Source: Candidatus Colwellia aromaticivorans (GTDB taxonomy: Bacteria; Pseudomonadota; Gammaproteobacteria; Enterobacterales; Alteromonadaceae). From it: a DNA stretch of 64,000 bases. Positions 32,549 through 41,219 of this stretch are shown here, in pieces; the stretch's first letter is position 1; every line of letters starts with the position of its first letter. The translations under genes and the position numbers were made by a program. The DNA is taken from the NCBI RefSeq assembly GCF_003333305.1, contig NZ_QOLD01000013.1:1-64000 (forward strand), read 5' to 3'. Below the pieces are notes generated by a model. It was not told the DNA's origin, did not search any database, and worked only from the letters and a program-made list of their open reading frames with translations.

Positions 32549-34447
32549 ATGTTAATAATAAAAAAGACATTGTGTTATTTCTACACTTTACTTGTACTTT
32601 CATTACTTAGCGTGAGCTTTAGTACCTTAGCTAACAATAATTTACTCCCTCAAGAAAAACTTATTATTCAGGTTGAACATTTATTTAAACAAAATGCTGA
32701 AACATTGAATTATCACAAAGTTATTGAGATCAGTAAAAAAATCATCAATCAGCGCATTAATTATCCCAGTGAAATTGTCGCTAAAACATACCTATTACTC
32801 GCCAATGTTGCTAGCAATAAAGGTGAATTAGAAACAGCCATACAATTTACCAATGATGGTTTAGCAATCGCTACTCAAAATCAAGCGACTAGATTACGTT
32901 TACAAATAAATTTAGCCAAAATATTTTCAGCTAAAAAGCAATATCAACAATTATTAACTACTGTGCAAAAAGCAATAAATACTCCACAAAATAAAAAATA
33001 TACCGCCTCTTTTTTAATTGCTTTAGGTTATAGAAGTGTTGCTTTTGCAATGTTGGGCCAGCATGCGAAAGCACTAGTTGACCTTCAACAAGTTGAGATC
33101 GTTATCTCACAAAACCCTGCTTTTTCTGAATATATATCCTTATTAGCTATTTTAGCAAATGCTTATTATCATTTAGGTGATTATCGAACAGCTCTTACGG
33201 TACAGTTGAGAATATTAAAACTACGATTTAATTTAAATATATTAAATAATATTGACCAAACATATTTCCATTTAGCTAATACATACTACCGTTTAAATAG
33301 ATTTAACGATGCATACACTACTTACTGGGAATCTAAAAATTATGCAATAAAGAAAGAGGCACCAATCTATGTGGGTTATGCTAGTCAAGGTCTTTCACTG
33401 ACATTGTTGCGACAAAAACAATATGATGCAGCAAAAACTGAAGCTTTAAAAGCTAACAAATTGTTTTATCAACATAATTTACCAACTCCGTATTTAGAAA
33501 GTATGATTATTTTAATTCAAATATACCATGCAATAAAACAAGAGGAACAGAGTTTTAGTTTATTATTAAAAGCGGAAAAATTAGTAATAAATATCAAATT
33601 ATCAGCTGACTATATTATTTTTTATAAATATCTCGCAGATATGTACTTAGTTAAACAAGATCTAAATAAAGCTTATTTATGGAAAAAAAAATATAGTGAT
33701 GCTTTATTAGAAAACATCTTATTTATCAAAAAAACAATCGAATTTAATAACTACCCTGTAAGTAGCGAAATAGGTAAACCTCACAAAAATAAAAACATAC
33801 CCGCTAGCAAAAAAGCACGAGAATTAGCAATAAAGTTAGCTGAACAAAGCGAGTTAACTTCCACTTTTTCTGATAAATTTCGTAAGCAGCAACTATTTAT
33901 TTTAATATCAACTATCATCACCGCTCTATTATTGATTTTTATTGTTATTTTACGGGTTAAACAGCGTAGACAAAGGTTACTATCAGAATATGATGCCCTA
34001 GAGAAACCAAGTTATATATTAGCTAACCCCGTACAAACTAAACAGTCATACCAAGCAAATTTTAATATGGCTAGGAAATATAACTACCCATTAACACTAG
34101 GTTACATTTCAATTACCAACTGGCAAGAGCTAACATTTCAATTTAATAAAAAAACGGTCTTAGAAGTTAGCAGAGGTATAGCCCGTTTAATAAATGAGCA
34201 ACTGAATGAATTTGAAAATTCAGGGATAATTAATAATGGTGAATATTTACTGTTTTTTCCTCACCAAAATAAGGAAGATGTGACAAAAACGATAGAAAAA
34301 CTAGTTTCCACATTAAAATTACGGTATTTTGCCAATTTAGGAGAATTTTCCGTTCTAATAGCCTATTCAATAGAAAGTCCAGATTTTCAAGATATTGACC
34401 CCTATATTTTTCTATCACAATTAAGTAACTCCATAAAACTAGCCTAA
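32549..34447 (+). CDS. TPR-repeat membrane protein with degenerate GGDEF domain
   Basis: From the ATG at 32549 (a GTG at 32537 is possible) the 632-residue protein has a signal peptide (about 28 residues), a periplasmic region of TPR-like helical repeats (about 35-400, for example ALTVQLRILKLRFN and DQTYFHLANTYYRLNRFNDA), a membrane helix (about 449-468, LFILISTIITALLLIFIVIL) and a cytoplasmic C-terminal domain placed like GGDEF. The GGDEF loop is replaced by NNGEYLLFFP, so cyclase activity is not expected. This layout is common in Shewanella and Colwellia TPR-GGDEF sensors. It is divergent from the other GGDEF gene. Confidence 0.8.
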   Translation: MLIIKKTLCYFYTLLVLSLLSVSFSTLANNNLLPQEKLIIQVEHLFKQNAETLNYHKVIEISKKIINQRINYPSEIVAKTYLLLANVASNKGELETAIQFTNDGLAIATQNQATRLRLQINLAKIFSAKKQYQQLLTTVQKAINTPQNKKYTASFLIALGYRSVAFAMLGQHAKALVDLQQVEIVISQNPAFSEYISLLAILANAYYHLGDYRTALTVQLRILKLRFNLNILNNIDQTYFHLANTYYRLNRFNDAYTTYWESKNYAIKKEAPIYVGYASQGLSLTLLRQKQYDAAKTEALKANKLFYQHNLPTPYLESMIILIQIYHAIKQEEQSFSLLLKAEKLVINIKLSADYIIFYKYLADMYLVKQDLNKAYLWKKKYSDALLENILFIKKTIEFNNYPVSSEIGKPHKNKNIPASKKARELAIKLAEQSELTSTFSDKFRKQQLFILISTIITALLLIFIVILRVKQRRQRLLSEYDALEKPSYILANPVQTKQSYQANFNMARKYNYPLTLGYISITNWQELTFQFNKKTVLEVSRGIARLINEQLNEFENSGIINNGEYLLFFPHQNKEDVTKTIEKLVSTLKLRYFANLGEFSVLIAYSIESPDFQDIDPYIFLSQLSNSIKLA

Positions 34448-34793
34448 AAAAATTCAGGTAAATTAATGTTATCTATATTACTTAGGCTCTGTTGTAGAAA
34501 GCTGTTGTCGTCTCAATTCAAGTTGGTATTACCCCTTACTGGTATTGGCATACAAAGGATTTAGACTTAAATGTTAAATTTCTTTCTATCCCTTTATATT
34601 TAAGGCTTTCGTAAAGTAACAACAATAGTCTGAAACAGAGCCATTACTTATTATCAGCTGTTTGAAGAATTTAGTGTTAATGGAAGTACTTTAAATGGAA
34701 TATGATGCAGTCGAAGCAAGTAGTGCTTCAAGTCAAAAAGCATCAACTTAAAAGAAGATCTTAGAGTACTGAAAAATTAAAAAGCATTATCAT
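34448..34793. other. Gene-free stretch holding an IS6-like miniature element
   Basis: Besides the 158-bp element and its 8-bp target duplications (34477-34650), the remaining bases show no gene or clear terminator. Confidence 0.5.
34485..34642. mobile_element. 158-bp miniature element with IS6-like ends and 8-bp target duplication
   Basis: The element begins GGCTCTGTTGTAGAAAGCTG and ends with the inverse of GGCTCTGTTTCAGACTATTG. Both ends are flanked by the identical octamer ATTACTTA (34477-34484 and 34643-34650). IS6-family elements have GGNNCTGTT ends and make 8-bp duplications. There is no transposase frame, so it is a non-autonomous (MITE-type) derivative. Confidence 0.85.
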
Positions 34794-35048
34794 TTAATTT
34801 CGAATTATAATATCTGGAGAAGTATCTATATCACCTTCACTAGAAATAGTTGCAGCCATACCATTACATAATAGTATGGCTATATTACCAGCGTTGCTAT
34901 TTCGAATATAGGTAAGGTCATAACCAAACTGACTCAAGCTGCTGGCGGCAAATTTTTGCGCTAATGAAAGCTTTCCCCACAAAGTGTCTACGATGACATT
35001 CTGCTGTCGTCTTTCTAATAAAACGTCTCTTCTGGCTGTTGCCTGCAT
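34794..35048 (-). CDS. Hypothetical small protein
   Basis: The 84-residue protein is not recognised. It has an amphipathic stretch KLSLAQKFAASSLSQFGYDL and a segment AGNIAILLCNGMAATISSEG with a mildly hydrophobic core. It ends DTSPDIIIRN. The composition looks protein-like and no overlap competes with it, but no ribosome site is strong. Role unknown. Confidence 0.5.
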   Translation of the reverse strand: MQATARRDVLLERRQQNVIVDTLWGKLSLAQKFAASSLSQFGYDLTYIRNSNAGNIAILLCNGMAATISSEGDIDTSPDIIIRN

Positions 35049-35278
35049 GCCGAACCTCTAGAGTTTAAATACTTAAGATGCATTCAAACTATCACTAAGC
35101 TTAGAAAATTTAAGCGGGTTTTTCATAAAATATCTTACTTTGCCCTATGCATCAATAATTATATAGCGAATAATTCTATTATTATTACTGGTAATACCTG
35201 ATTACTAGGTATTTGTATAAAAATTGTAAATCATATTGGTATAATATCAAAACCAACAGTAAAACTGAGAAGTGAACT

Positions 35279-36136
35279 ATGAGTATTGTGTTAGATGAAT
35301 TATTGGCTTTATTAAAATTAGAAGTTATTGAAAAAGGTATTTATAGGGGACAAAGTCAAGATTTAGGGTTTAAGGCCTTATTCGGTGGTCAAGTAATGGG
35401 ACAAGCATTATCCGCAGCCCAAGAAACTGTTGGTTCTGATCGTTTTGTACATTCACTGCATTCTTATTTTTTACGTGCTGGTGATGCATCAAAGCCTGTA
35501 GTTTATGAAGTAGAAGACATTCGCAACGGTACTAGTTTTAGTACTCGTAGAATAAAAGCGATACAAAATGGTCAAACCATATTTTACATGACAGTCTCAT
35601 TTCAGTGCCCTGAAGAGGGTTATAATCATCAAGATGTCATGCCAACTGTACCTAACCCTGATGATGTTCCTTCATACTGTGATTTTATTTTAGAGAATAA
35701 AAATGCGTTACCAAAAAGTATGCGTGAAAAATTTTTAGCTGAAAAACCCATCCAAATTCGCCCCGTTCAACAATATAATTGGCTTAAGCCAGAAAAAACC
35801 AATTCTAAATACCAAATTTGGTTAAATACTAATGGCAATTTACCTGATGACTTGCGCATTCATAGCTGTATGCTTGCTTATGCATCAGACTTTCAATTTT
35901 TGCCTACAGCATTATTGCCACACGGAGCTAGTCATTTACTGCCAAATTTTCAAATTGCGACCGTTGACCATGCCATGTGGTTTCATCGCCCATTTCGCTT
36001 TGATGATTGGTTATTATATTGTATGGATAGTCCATCTGCGAGTAATGGGCGAGGTCTAGTTCGAGGACAAATATTCAACCGCCAGGGTGAATTAGTTGCA
36101 TCAACCATGCAAGAAGGTGTAATAAGACAAAGATAA
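35279..36136 (+). CDS. tesB: Acyl-CoA thioesterase II
   Basis: The 285-residue double-hotdog thioesterase hydrolyses a broad range of acyl-CoAs. Typical motifs are FGGQVMGQALSAA (about residue 36), VHSLHSYFLRAGD (about 57), CMLAYASDFQFLPTALLPHG (about 196, with the catalytic Asp) and the C-terminal LVASTMQEGVIR. Length matches E. coli TesB (286). It stands alone, divergent from the small gene at 34794 and convergent to ybdG. Confidence 0.94.
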   Translation: MSIVLDELLALLKLEVIEKGIYRGQSQDLGFKALFGGQVMGQALSAAQETVGSDRFVHSLHSYFLRAGDASKPVVYEVEDIRNGTSFSTRRIKAIQNGQTIFYMTVSFQCPEEGYNHQDVMPTVPNPDDVPSYCDFILENKNALPKSMREKFLAEKPIQIRPVQQYNWLKPEKTNSKYQIWLNTNGNLPDDLRIHSCMLAYASDFQFLPTALLPHGASHLLPNFQIATVDHAMWFHRPFRFDDWLLYCMDSPSASNGRGLVRGQIFNRQGELVASTMQEGVIRQR

Positions 36137-36212
36137 TCTGTGTCTAATGCTAAACTAGCAATATAACACTTCATGGCTCGTCACTTCATATCTTAATCAC
36201 TAGTAACTATTA

Positions 36213-37472
36213 TCAAGACACTGAATGCTTCCAGTCAAAACCGCTCGGGTGTTGAAATACGCGAATGTCAAAATGTGGTGCTATAGCAAAAAGATGATCG
36301 AATAGATCTGCTTGTATCGCTTCATACGCAATCCAATCAGTCGTGTTAGCAAAGCAATATATTTCTAAAGGTAATCCACTCGCGGTAGCTGGTAATTGTC
36401 TCACCATACAAGTTAAATCATTACGTATATTATTATTTTGATTTAAATACATTTCAATATAAGCACGAAAAGTACCAATATTTGTCAATTGACGCATATT
36501 AATTTTGGTTAATGAATCATCCTGAACGACACTCGAATCAACAGATTCATGATCAACTGCAAGTTGCTGCTTTTTATCTGTTAAATAGCTTTTTAATAAA
36601 TTAGTATTTACTAAAAAATCTATTTTCTCCAAGCTATAAAAATCGATACTAGCAATATCAACAATTAACGTGCGTTTAATACGTCTTGCCCCAGTATGAT
36701 ACATATTACGCCAGTTTTTAAAAGAATCGCTGATCAATGCATAAGTAGGAATTGTGGTAATGGTTTTATCAAAGTTTTGGACCTTTACGGTACTTAAGCC
36801 AATTTCAATTACATCACCATCAGCACCATACTTTGGTAATTCAATCCAATCTCCAGCAACAACCATTTTATTAGCTGAAATTTGAATGCTAGCAACTAAA
36901 CCTTTAATCGTATCTTGAAAGATTAAAAGTAAAACAGCAGTCAATGCCCCTAAACCACTTAGTAAATAGATTGGGGAACGGTCAAGAATAAGCGCAACGA
37001 CAATAATAGCAGTTACTAAATAGACGACTAATTTAATAACCTGAATAATAGAGTTAAGTGGGAGGTAACGCTGCTTAGCACTTTCACGGTACAAACTCTT
37101 ACTTACATTAAGCACAGCACTAATCGATTGCGCTATTTGAAAAACTAACAGAACTTTCGCAATAAGTACTAGTAAACGAGCGAGTAAAATACCATCAGGT
37201 AAAATTAATGGCGTTAAAAACAACACTAAAATAAAAGGTAACAGTAAGGTTATGCGGCTTAATACTTTATGTTCAATTAAGGCATTATCCCATGTATTCT
37301 TCGTTTTTAAAATAATCTTAGTTACCATATTAAGCAGATAATTTTTTGCTATATAATAACTAATGAAAGAAATAAACAAGATGAGAAATAAACCAATACT
37401 AATAGCGCTTATTTCAATATAGTTAGAATTTACGCCCTGCTCTATCAACCATGTTTTTATTAGCTCATTCAT
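36213..37472 (-). CDS. ybdG: Mechanosensitive channel of miniconductance (MscS family, YbdG type)
   Basis: The 419-residue inner-membrane channel opens under osmotic down-shock. It has five predicted membrane helices in the first 170 residues and an MscS pore-lining and beta-domain segment (LSGLGALTAVLLLIFQDTIK, VVAGDWIELPKYGADGDVIE). FDKTITTIPTYALI and SFKNWRNMYHTGARRIKR are typical of YbdG. Its start lies 17 bases after the stop of the acyltransferase gene, so the two may be co-transcribed. Confidence 0.9.
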   Translation of the reverse strand: MNELIKTWLIEQGVNSNYIEISAISIGLFLILFISFISYYIAKNYLLNMVTKIILKTKNTWDNALIEHKVLSRITLLLPFILVLFLTPLILPDGILLARLLVLIAKVLLVFQIAQSISAVLNVSKSLYRESAKQRYLPLNSIIQVIKLVVYLVTAIIVVALILDRSPIYLLSGLGALTAVLLLIFQDTIKGLVASIQISANKMVVAGDWIELPKYGADGDVIEIGLSTVKVQNFDKTITTIPTYALISDSFKNWRNMYHTGARRIKRTLIVDIASIDFYSLEKIDFLVNTNLLKSYLTDKKQQLAVDHESVDSSVVQDDSLTKINMRQLTNIGTFRAYIEMYLNQNNNIRNDLTCMVRQLPATASGLPLEIYCFANTTDWIAYEAIQADLFDHLFAIAPHFDIRVFQHPSGFDWKHSVS

Positions 37473-37489
37473 TTACAGTCCTTTTAACC

Positions 37490-38392
37490 TTATTTACCCG
37501 ATGATTTTTGTTTCATGTTATTAAGCCTAACATCTTTATCATGCCAAAATTGTGTTAACCATTTTTGAAAATAAATTTTAAAACTTCGATCGTTAAAATA
37601 ATCACCCGTTAATTCTTTTGTAATTTCAATGGTATGTACTTCCACCTGCACGTTTTTAACACGTCCACATAAAAAATCAACAAACGTTGGGATACCATCC
37701 GGATAATATATGGTGACATCCACAATAGTATTTAAATGTTCTCCCATGGCATCGAGAACAAAAGCGATACCGCCCGCTTTAGGCTTAAGTAAATGATTAA
37801 AAGGTGAGTTTTGCTTATCATGCTTTTCTTGAGTGTAACGTGTACCTTCAATGAAACTCATCACACTTACTGGCTTATGTTTAAACTTAGCACAGGCTTT
37901 GCGAGTAGTTTCTAAATCTTTACCTTTTAAATGAGGATTTTTCCTTAAGAATGATTGGCTATAACGCTTCATAAAAGGAAAATCTAGCGCCCACCAAGCC
38001 AAGCCTAAAAAAGGAACGTAAATTAGCTCTTTTTTTAAAAAGAATTTTAAAAATGGAATTTCACCATGCAAAGCACGCTGTAATACCACAATATCAACCC
38101 AACTCTGATGATTTGCTAATACTAAATACCAATCTTTTCTATTTAATTCTTCTAATCCTGTTATCTGAATTTGAACTTTAGTAAATAACTTCTGGTTGAG
38201 GGTATTCACTGCAACCCAGCTACTTGCCATTAAATCTAACAGATGGCTAAAAGTTTTCTGAGAAAAATTTATTGGTATTAGTGCTTTAAGTAAAGAAAAA
38301 ATCACAATAGGCATCAACCAGAAAATAGTATTCAGGGTATATAGTATCAGCGACAAAAAGCCAATAATTTTTGCTGGGAGAAAATAAAGCAT
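37490..38392 (-). CDS. yihG: 1-acylglycerol-3-phosphate acyltransferase-like protein (YihG type)
   Basis: The 300-residue membrane acyltransferase has the PlsC motifs NHQSWVDIV (HX4D, about residue 92) and FIEGTRYTQEK (about 178), plus two N-terminal hydrophobic helices (about 1-40). It transfers an acyl chain to lysophosphatidic acid or a related acceptor. It most resembles E. coli YihG/YihE-region acyltransferases rather than PlsC itself, because of GWxxLDFPFMKRYS. It is the first gene of a probable yihG-ybdG operon. Confidence 0.85.
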   Translation of the reverse strand: MLYFLPAKIIGFLSLILYTLNTIFWLMPIVIFSLLKALIPINFSQKTFSHLLDLMASSWVAVNTLNQKLFTKVQIQITGLEELNRKDWYLVLANHQSWVDIVVLQRALHGEIPFLKFFLKKELIYVPFLGLAWWALDFPFMKRYSQSFLRKNPHLKGKDLETTRKACAKFKHKPVSVMSFIEGTRYTQEKHDKQNSPFNHLLKPKAGGIAFVLDAMGEHLNTIVDVTIYYPDGIPTFVDFLCGRVKNVQVEVHTIEITKELTGDYFNDRSFKIYFQKWLTQFWHDKDVRLNNMKQKSSGK

Positions 38393-38617
38393 GGATAACT
38401 TTTAACTGCAATTGCGATAATGACCTTATTTAATCATGCTTTAAGTTGAGACTCAAACTACTTCAATTGAGTGATTTCACTGTTTTTAAGATAACTATGC
38501 AATAAAGCTATTAAAAAGCACAATTTTATCTACCGTTTTAGCCTGTTAAATTGGCAGTTTGGTTGTAATTATGCCTCCAATACCGCATGCTAACTAAGTC
38601 TTGTAATAGGAGTAATA

Positions 38618-39715
38618 ATGAATTTTAATCGAGCTGTAATCAAAGTGGGTAGTGCCTTAGTTGCGCCAACTCAAGAAGGTTGTAGCGGAAAGTATACCTT
38701 AGCGATAGCGCAGTTTATTACTAAGTGCCAACAGCAAGGTAAAGAAATAATTTTAGTTTCTTCGGGGGGAGTTGCCGCTGGTCGTAGTTTGATACAACAT
38801 GGTTCTCCCAATTTATCACTCTCTACTAAAAAAGCCATGTCTTCTGTTGGACAAATGCAAATGATGGCTAACTGGCAGCGTTTTTTTGATATTCCTTGTA
38901 GTCAAATTTTAATCACCCAAGAAGATTTAGCCGACAGACGGCGTTTTATTAGTATTAAACACACCATAAGAATTCAGTTAGACAATGGCATTTTACCCAT
39001 AGTAAATGAAAATGACACCATAGCTAGCGCAAGTTCATCCGTAGGTGATAACGACAATCTTGCCGCTTTAGTCGCACAAGTGTGTGAGGCTGACTGCTTC
39101 TTTATTTTAAGTGATATTGATGGTGTTTTCACCAAAGATCCTAACGTTCATGACGACGCTGTTCTGATCCCTGAAATTGATAAAATTACTGACGAAATTT
39201 ATGCTATGGCCGGCGTGAGTAGAAATCATCTTGCCACTGGCGGTATGAAAACCAAAATTCAAGCGGCAGAAAAAGCCGTTGAAAATGGTATAAATACTTA
39301 TATTATCAATGGTACTCGTAGTGAAGTCTTTGCCTCTTTATTACAAGAAATAAATCCCGGCACCCGTTTTTCTGCTGATAAAGATATAATTACGGCGAAA
39401 AAACACTGGCTTAAACATAGCCTGAGAAGCCACGGTAAAATTTACTTAGATGCCGGTGCTGTAAATGCTTTGATAAATAAGGGTGCATCATTATTACCTT
39501 CGGGTATTACATCTGTTAATAATAAATTTGAAGCTGGCGATTCGGTTGATTTAATCGACGTTAAAAGCAAGAAACTAATCGCTAAAGGTATCAGTTTATA
39601 TAACCACAATGATTTAAAACGTATCATGGGTAAGCATAGTGATGAAATTGCTAGTATTTTGGGCCATGACGAAGGCGATGTCGTAGTGCATCGTGATGAA
39701 ATGGTTATTTTATAA
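38618..39715 (+). CDS. proB: Glutamate 5-kinase
   Basis: The 365-residue enzyme phosphorylates glutamate in the first step of proline synthesis. The amino-acid kinase domain (about residues 1-255) has VIKVGSALV, ILVSSGGVAAGR, NENDTIAS and VGDNDNLAALVA. A C-terminal PUA domain (about 275-360) follows. Feedback inhibition by proline is typical of the family. proA follows after 42 bases. AGGAGTAATA precedes the ATG. Confidence 0.96.
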   Translation: MNFNRAVIKVGSALVAPTQEGCSGKYTLAIAQFITKCQQQGKEIILVSSGGVAAGRSLIQHGSPNLSLSTKKAMSSVGQMQMMANWQRFFDIPCSQILITQEDLADRRRFISIKHTIRIQLDNGILPIVNENDTIASASSSVGDNDNLAALVAQVCEADCFFILSDIDGVFTKDPNVHDDAVLIPEIDKITDEIYAMAGVSRNHLATGGMKTKIQAAEKAVENGINTYIINGTRSEVFASLLQEINPGTRFSADKDIITAKKHWLKHSLRSHGKIYLDAGAVNALINKGASLLPSGITSVNNKFEAGDSVDLIDVKSKKLIAKGISLYNHNDLKRIMGKHSDEIASILGHDEGDVVVHRDEMVIL

Positions 39716-39757
39716 AGTGCCCTTACCTATAACCGCTCCACTTGAAGAGTAAATAAA

Positions 39758-41014
39758 ATGTCCGTATTTAATATGGCAGCAATGGCTGCTCAAGCAAAAA
39801 TAGCGAGCCGAGTTGCCGCTCAATTAACAACGAGTGAAAAAAACACTTTACTGCACGCTATCGCTAATTCTATTGAAGAAAACAGTGCGTTAATCATCAG
39901 TGAAAATAGTAAAGATATTGATGCTGGTCGCGCCAAGGGATTAAGTGACGCCATGCTTGATAGGTTATTACTTACCACGCAGCGCGTAAAAGATATCAGC
40001 GCTGCCATTAGAGAAATAATTGCACTCGCCGACCCTGTCGGCAATATAGCCAACTTGTCATTACGCCCTAACGGCATGCAAGTTGGAAAGATGCGTATTC
40101 CTTTAGGCGTGATTGCGATGATTTACGAAGCTCGCCCAAACGTAACGGCTGAATCAGCAGCGTTATGTATTAAATCAGGCAACGCAGTTATTTTACGTGG
40201 CGGCTCTGAGGCTATTCATTCTAACTTAGCGTTAGCAAACTGCTTACATCAAGTGATTGAACAGCAAGGGTTTGATAAAAATGTTGTTAGTGTTATTCCT
40301 GATACAAGTCGTGGCGTTATCGAAGAGTTATTAAAACAAAAAGAGACTATTGATTTAGTTATTCCTCGTGGCGGCGAAGGTTTAATTCGCTATGTGACTG
40401 AAAATAGCCAAATTCCAGTTATTCAACACTTTAAAGGTGTGTGTCACTTGTTTATTGATAAATCAGCCGATTTAACAAAAGCCGTTAACATTTTAGTTAA
40501 TGGTAAAACCCAAAAACCAAGTGCTTGTAATGCTTTTGAAACACTATTGGTACATCAAGATATCAGTTCACAATTCTTACCATTAGCCGCGAAAGCACTT
40601 GCCGAGGCAGCACAAGTAAAAGTACATGCTTGTGAAAACAGTATTAATTACTTTGACGGTGGACAACTAGCCACAACAGAAGATTATCATGCAGAATATC
40701 TAGCGCAAGAAATAGCCGTTAGAGTGGTAAACAGTTTTGATGATGCGGTTAGCCATATTAATGAATATACGTCAGATCACACAGAGGTTATCGTTACCCA
40801 AGATATCTCACGTAGCCAAACATTTATCCGTCAAATAAACTCATCGGTTGTCATGGTGAACGCCTCTTCTCGTTTTTCTGATGGCAATCAATTAGGGCTA
40901 GGCTCTGAAATTGGTATTTCTACCAGTAAATTACATGCCTATGGCCCAATGGGATTAGAAGCACTGACAACAGAAAAATTTGTCGTTTATGGTGATGGGC
41001 AAGTGCGAAACTAA
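39758..41014 (+). CDS. proA: Glutamate-5-semialdehyde dehydrogenase
   Basis: The 418-residue enzyme reduces glutamyl-5-phosphate to glutamate semialdehyde with NADPH. The catalytic cysteine is in KPSACNAFETLLVH (about residue 254). Other motifs are IYEARPNVTAESAALCIKSG and VPRGGEGLIRYV-type (here VIPRGGEGL). Length matches the family. The final 64 bases (from GLEALTTEKFVVYGDGQ) are repeated 94 bases downstream with one mismatch over the first 52 bases, so the gene end was remodelled by a duplication. It forms an operon with proB. Confidence 0.96.
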   Translation: MSVFNMAAMAAQAKIASRVAAQLTTSEKNTLLHAIANSIEENSALIISENSKDIDAGRAKGLSDAMLDRLLLTTQRVKDISAAIREIIALADPVGNIANLSLRPNGMQVGKMRIPLGVIAMIYEARPNVTAESAALCIKSGNAVILRGGSEAIHSNLALANCLHQVIEQQGFDKNVVSVIPDTSRGVIEELLKQKETIDLVIPRGGEGLIRYVTENSQIPVIQHFKGVCHLFIDKSADLTKAVNILVNGKTQKPSACNAFETLLVHQDISSQFLPLAAKALAEAAQVKVHACENSINYFDGGQLATTEDYHAEYLAQEIAVRVVNSFDDAVSHINEYTSDHTEVIVTQDISRSQTFIRQINSSVVMVNASSRFSDGNQLGLGSEIGISTSKLHAYGPMGLEALTTEKFVVYGDGQVRN

Positions 41015-41044
41015 TATAAGCAGTATGCTTATGGAACTCACATA

Positions 41045-41108
41045 GGGATTAGAAGCACTGACAACAGAGAAATTTGTCGTTTATGGTGATGGGCAAATTA
41101 GAGAGTAG
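41045..41108 (+). pseudogene. Duplicated 3' end of proA
   Basis: GGGATTAGAAGCACTGACAA and the following bases up to GATGGGCAA repeat the proA end at 40951 with one mismatch in 52 bases, and would encode GLEALTTEKFVVYGDGQIRE before a TAG. No start codon or front part is present. It is a relic of tandem duplication or of recombination with another proA allele. Confidence 0.9.
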
Positions 41109-41133
41109 CACTAACCTTTAAAGACTAAATACT

Positions 41134-41175
41134 AAAAAACTCATCTTTGTTATCGCTTTGATGAGTTTTTTCTTT
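41134..41175 (+). terminator. Rho-independent terminator of proBA
   Basis: AAAAAACTCATC and GATGAGTTTTTTC form a 12-bp stem with a TTTGTTATCGCTTT loop, after the duplicated proA tail. Confidence 0.88.
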
Positions 41176-41219
41176 TATGCTACGCGACCATTTTCAATGT
41201 ACGAGTAATAAAAGAGTCA

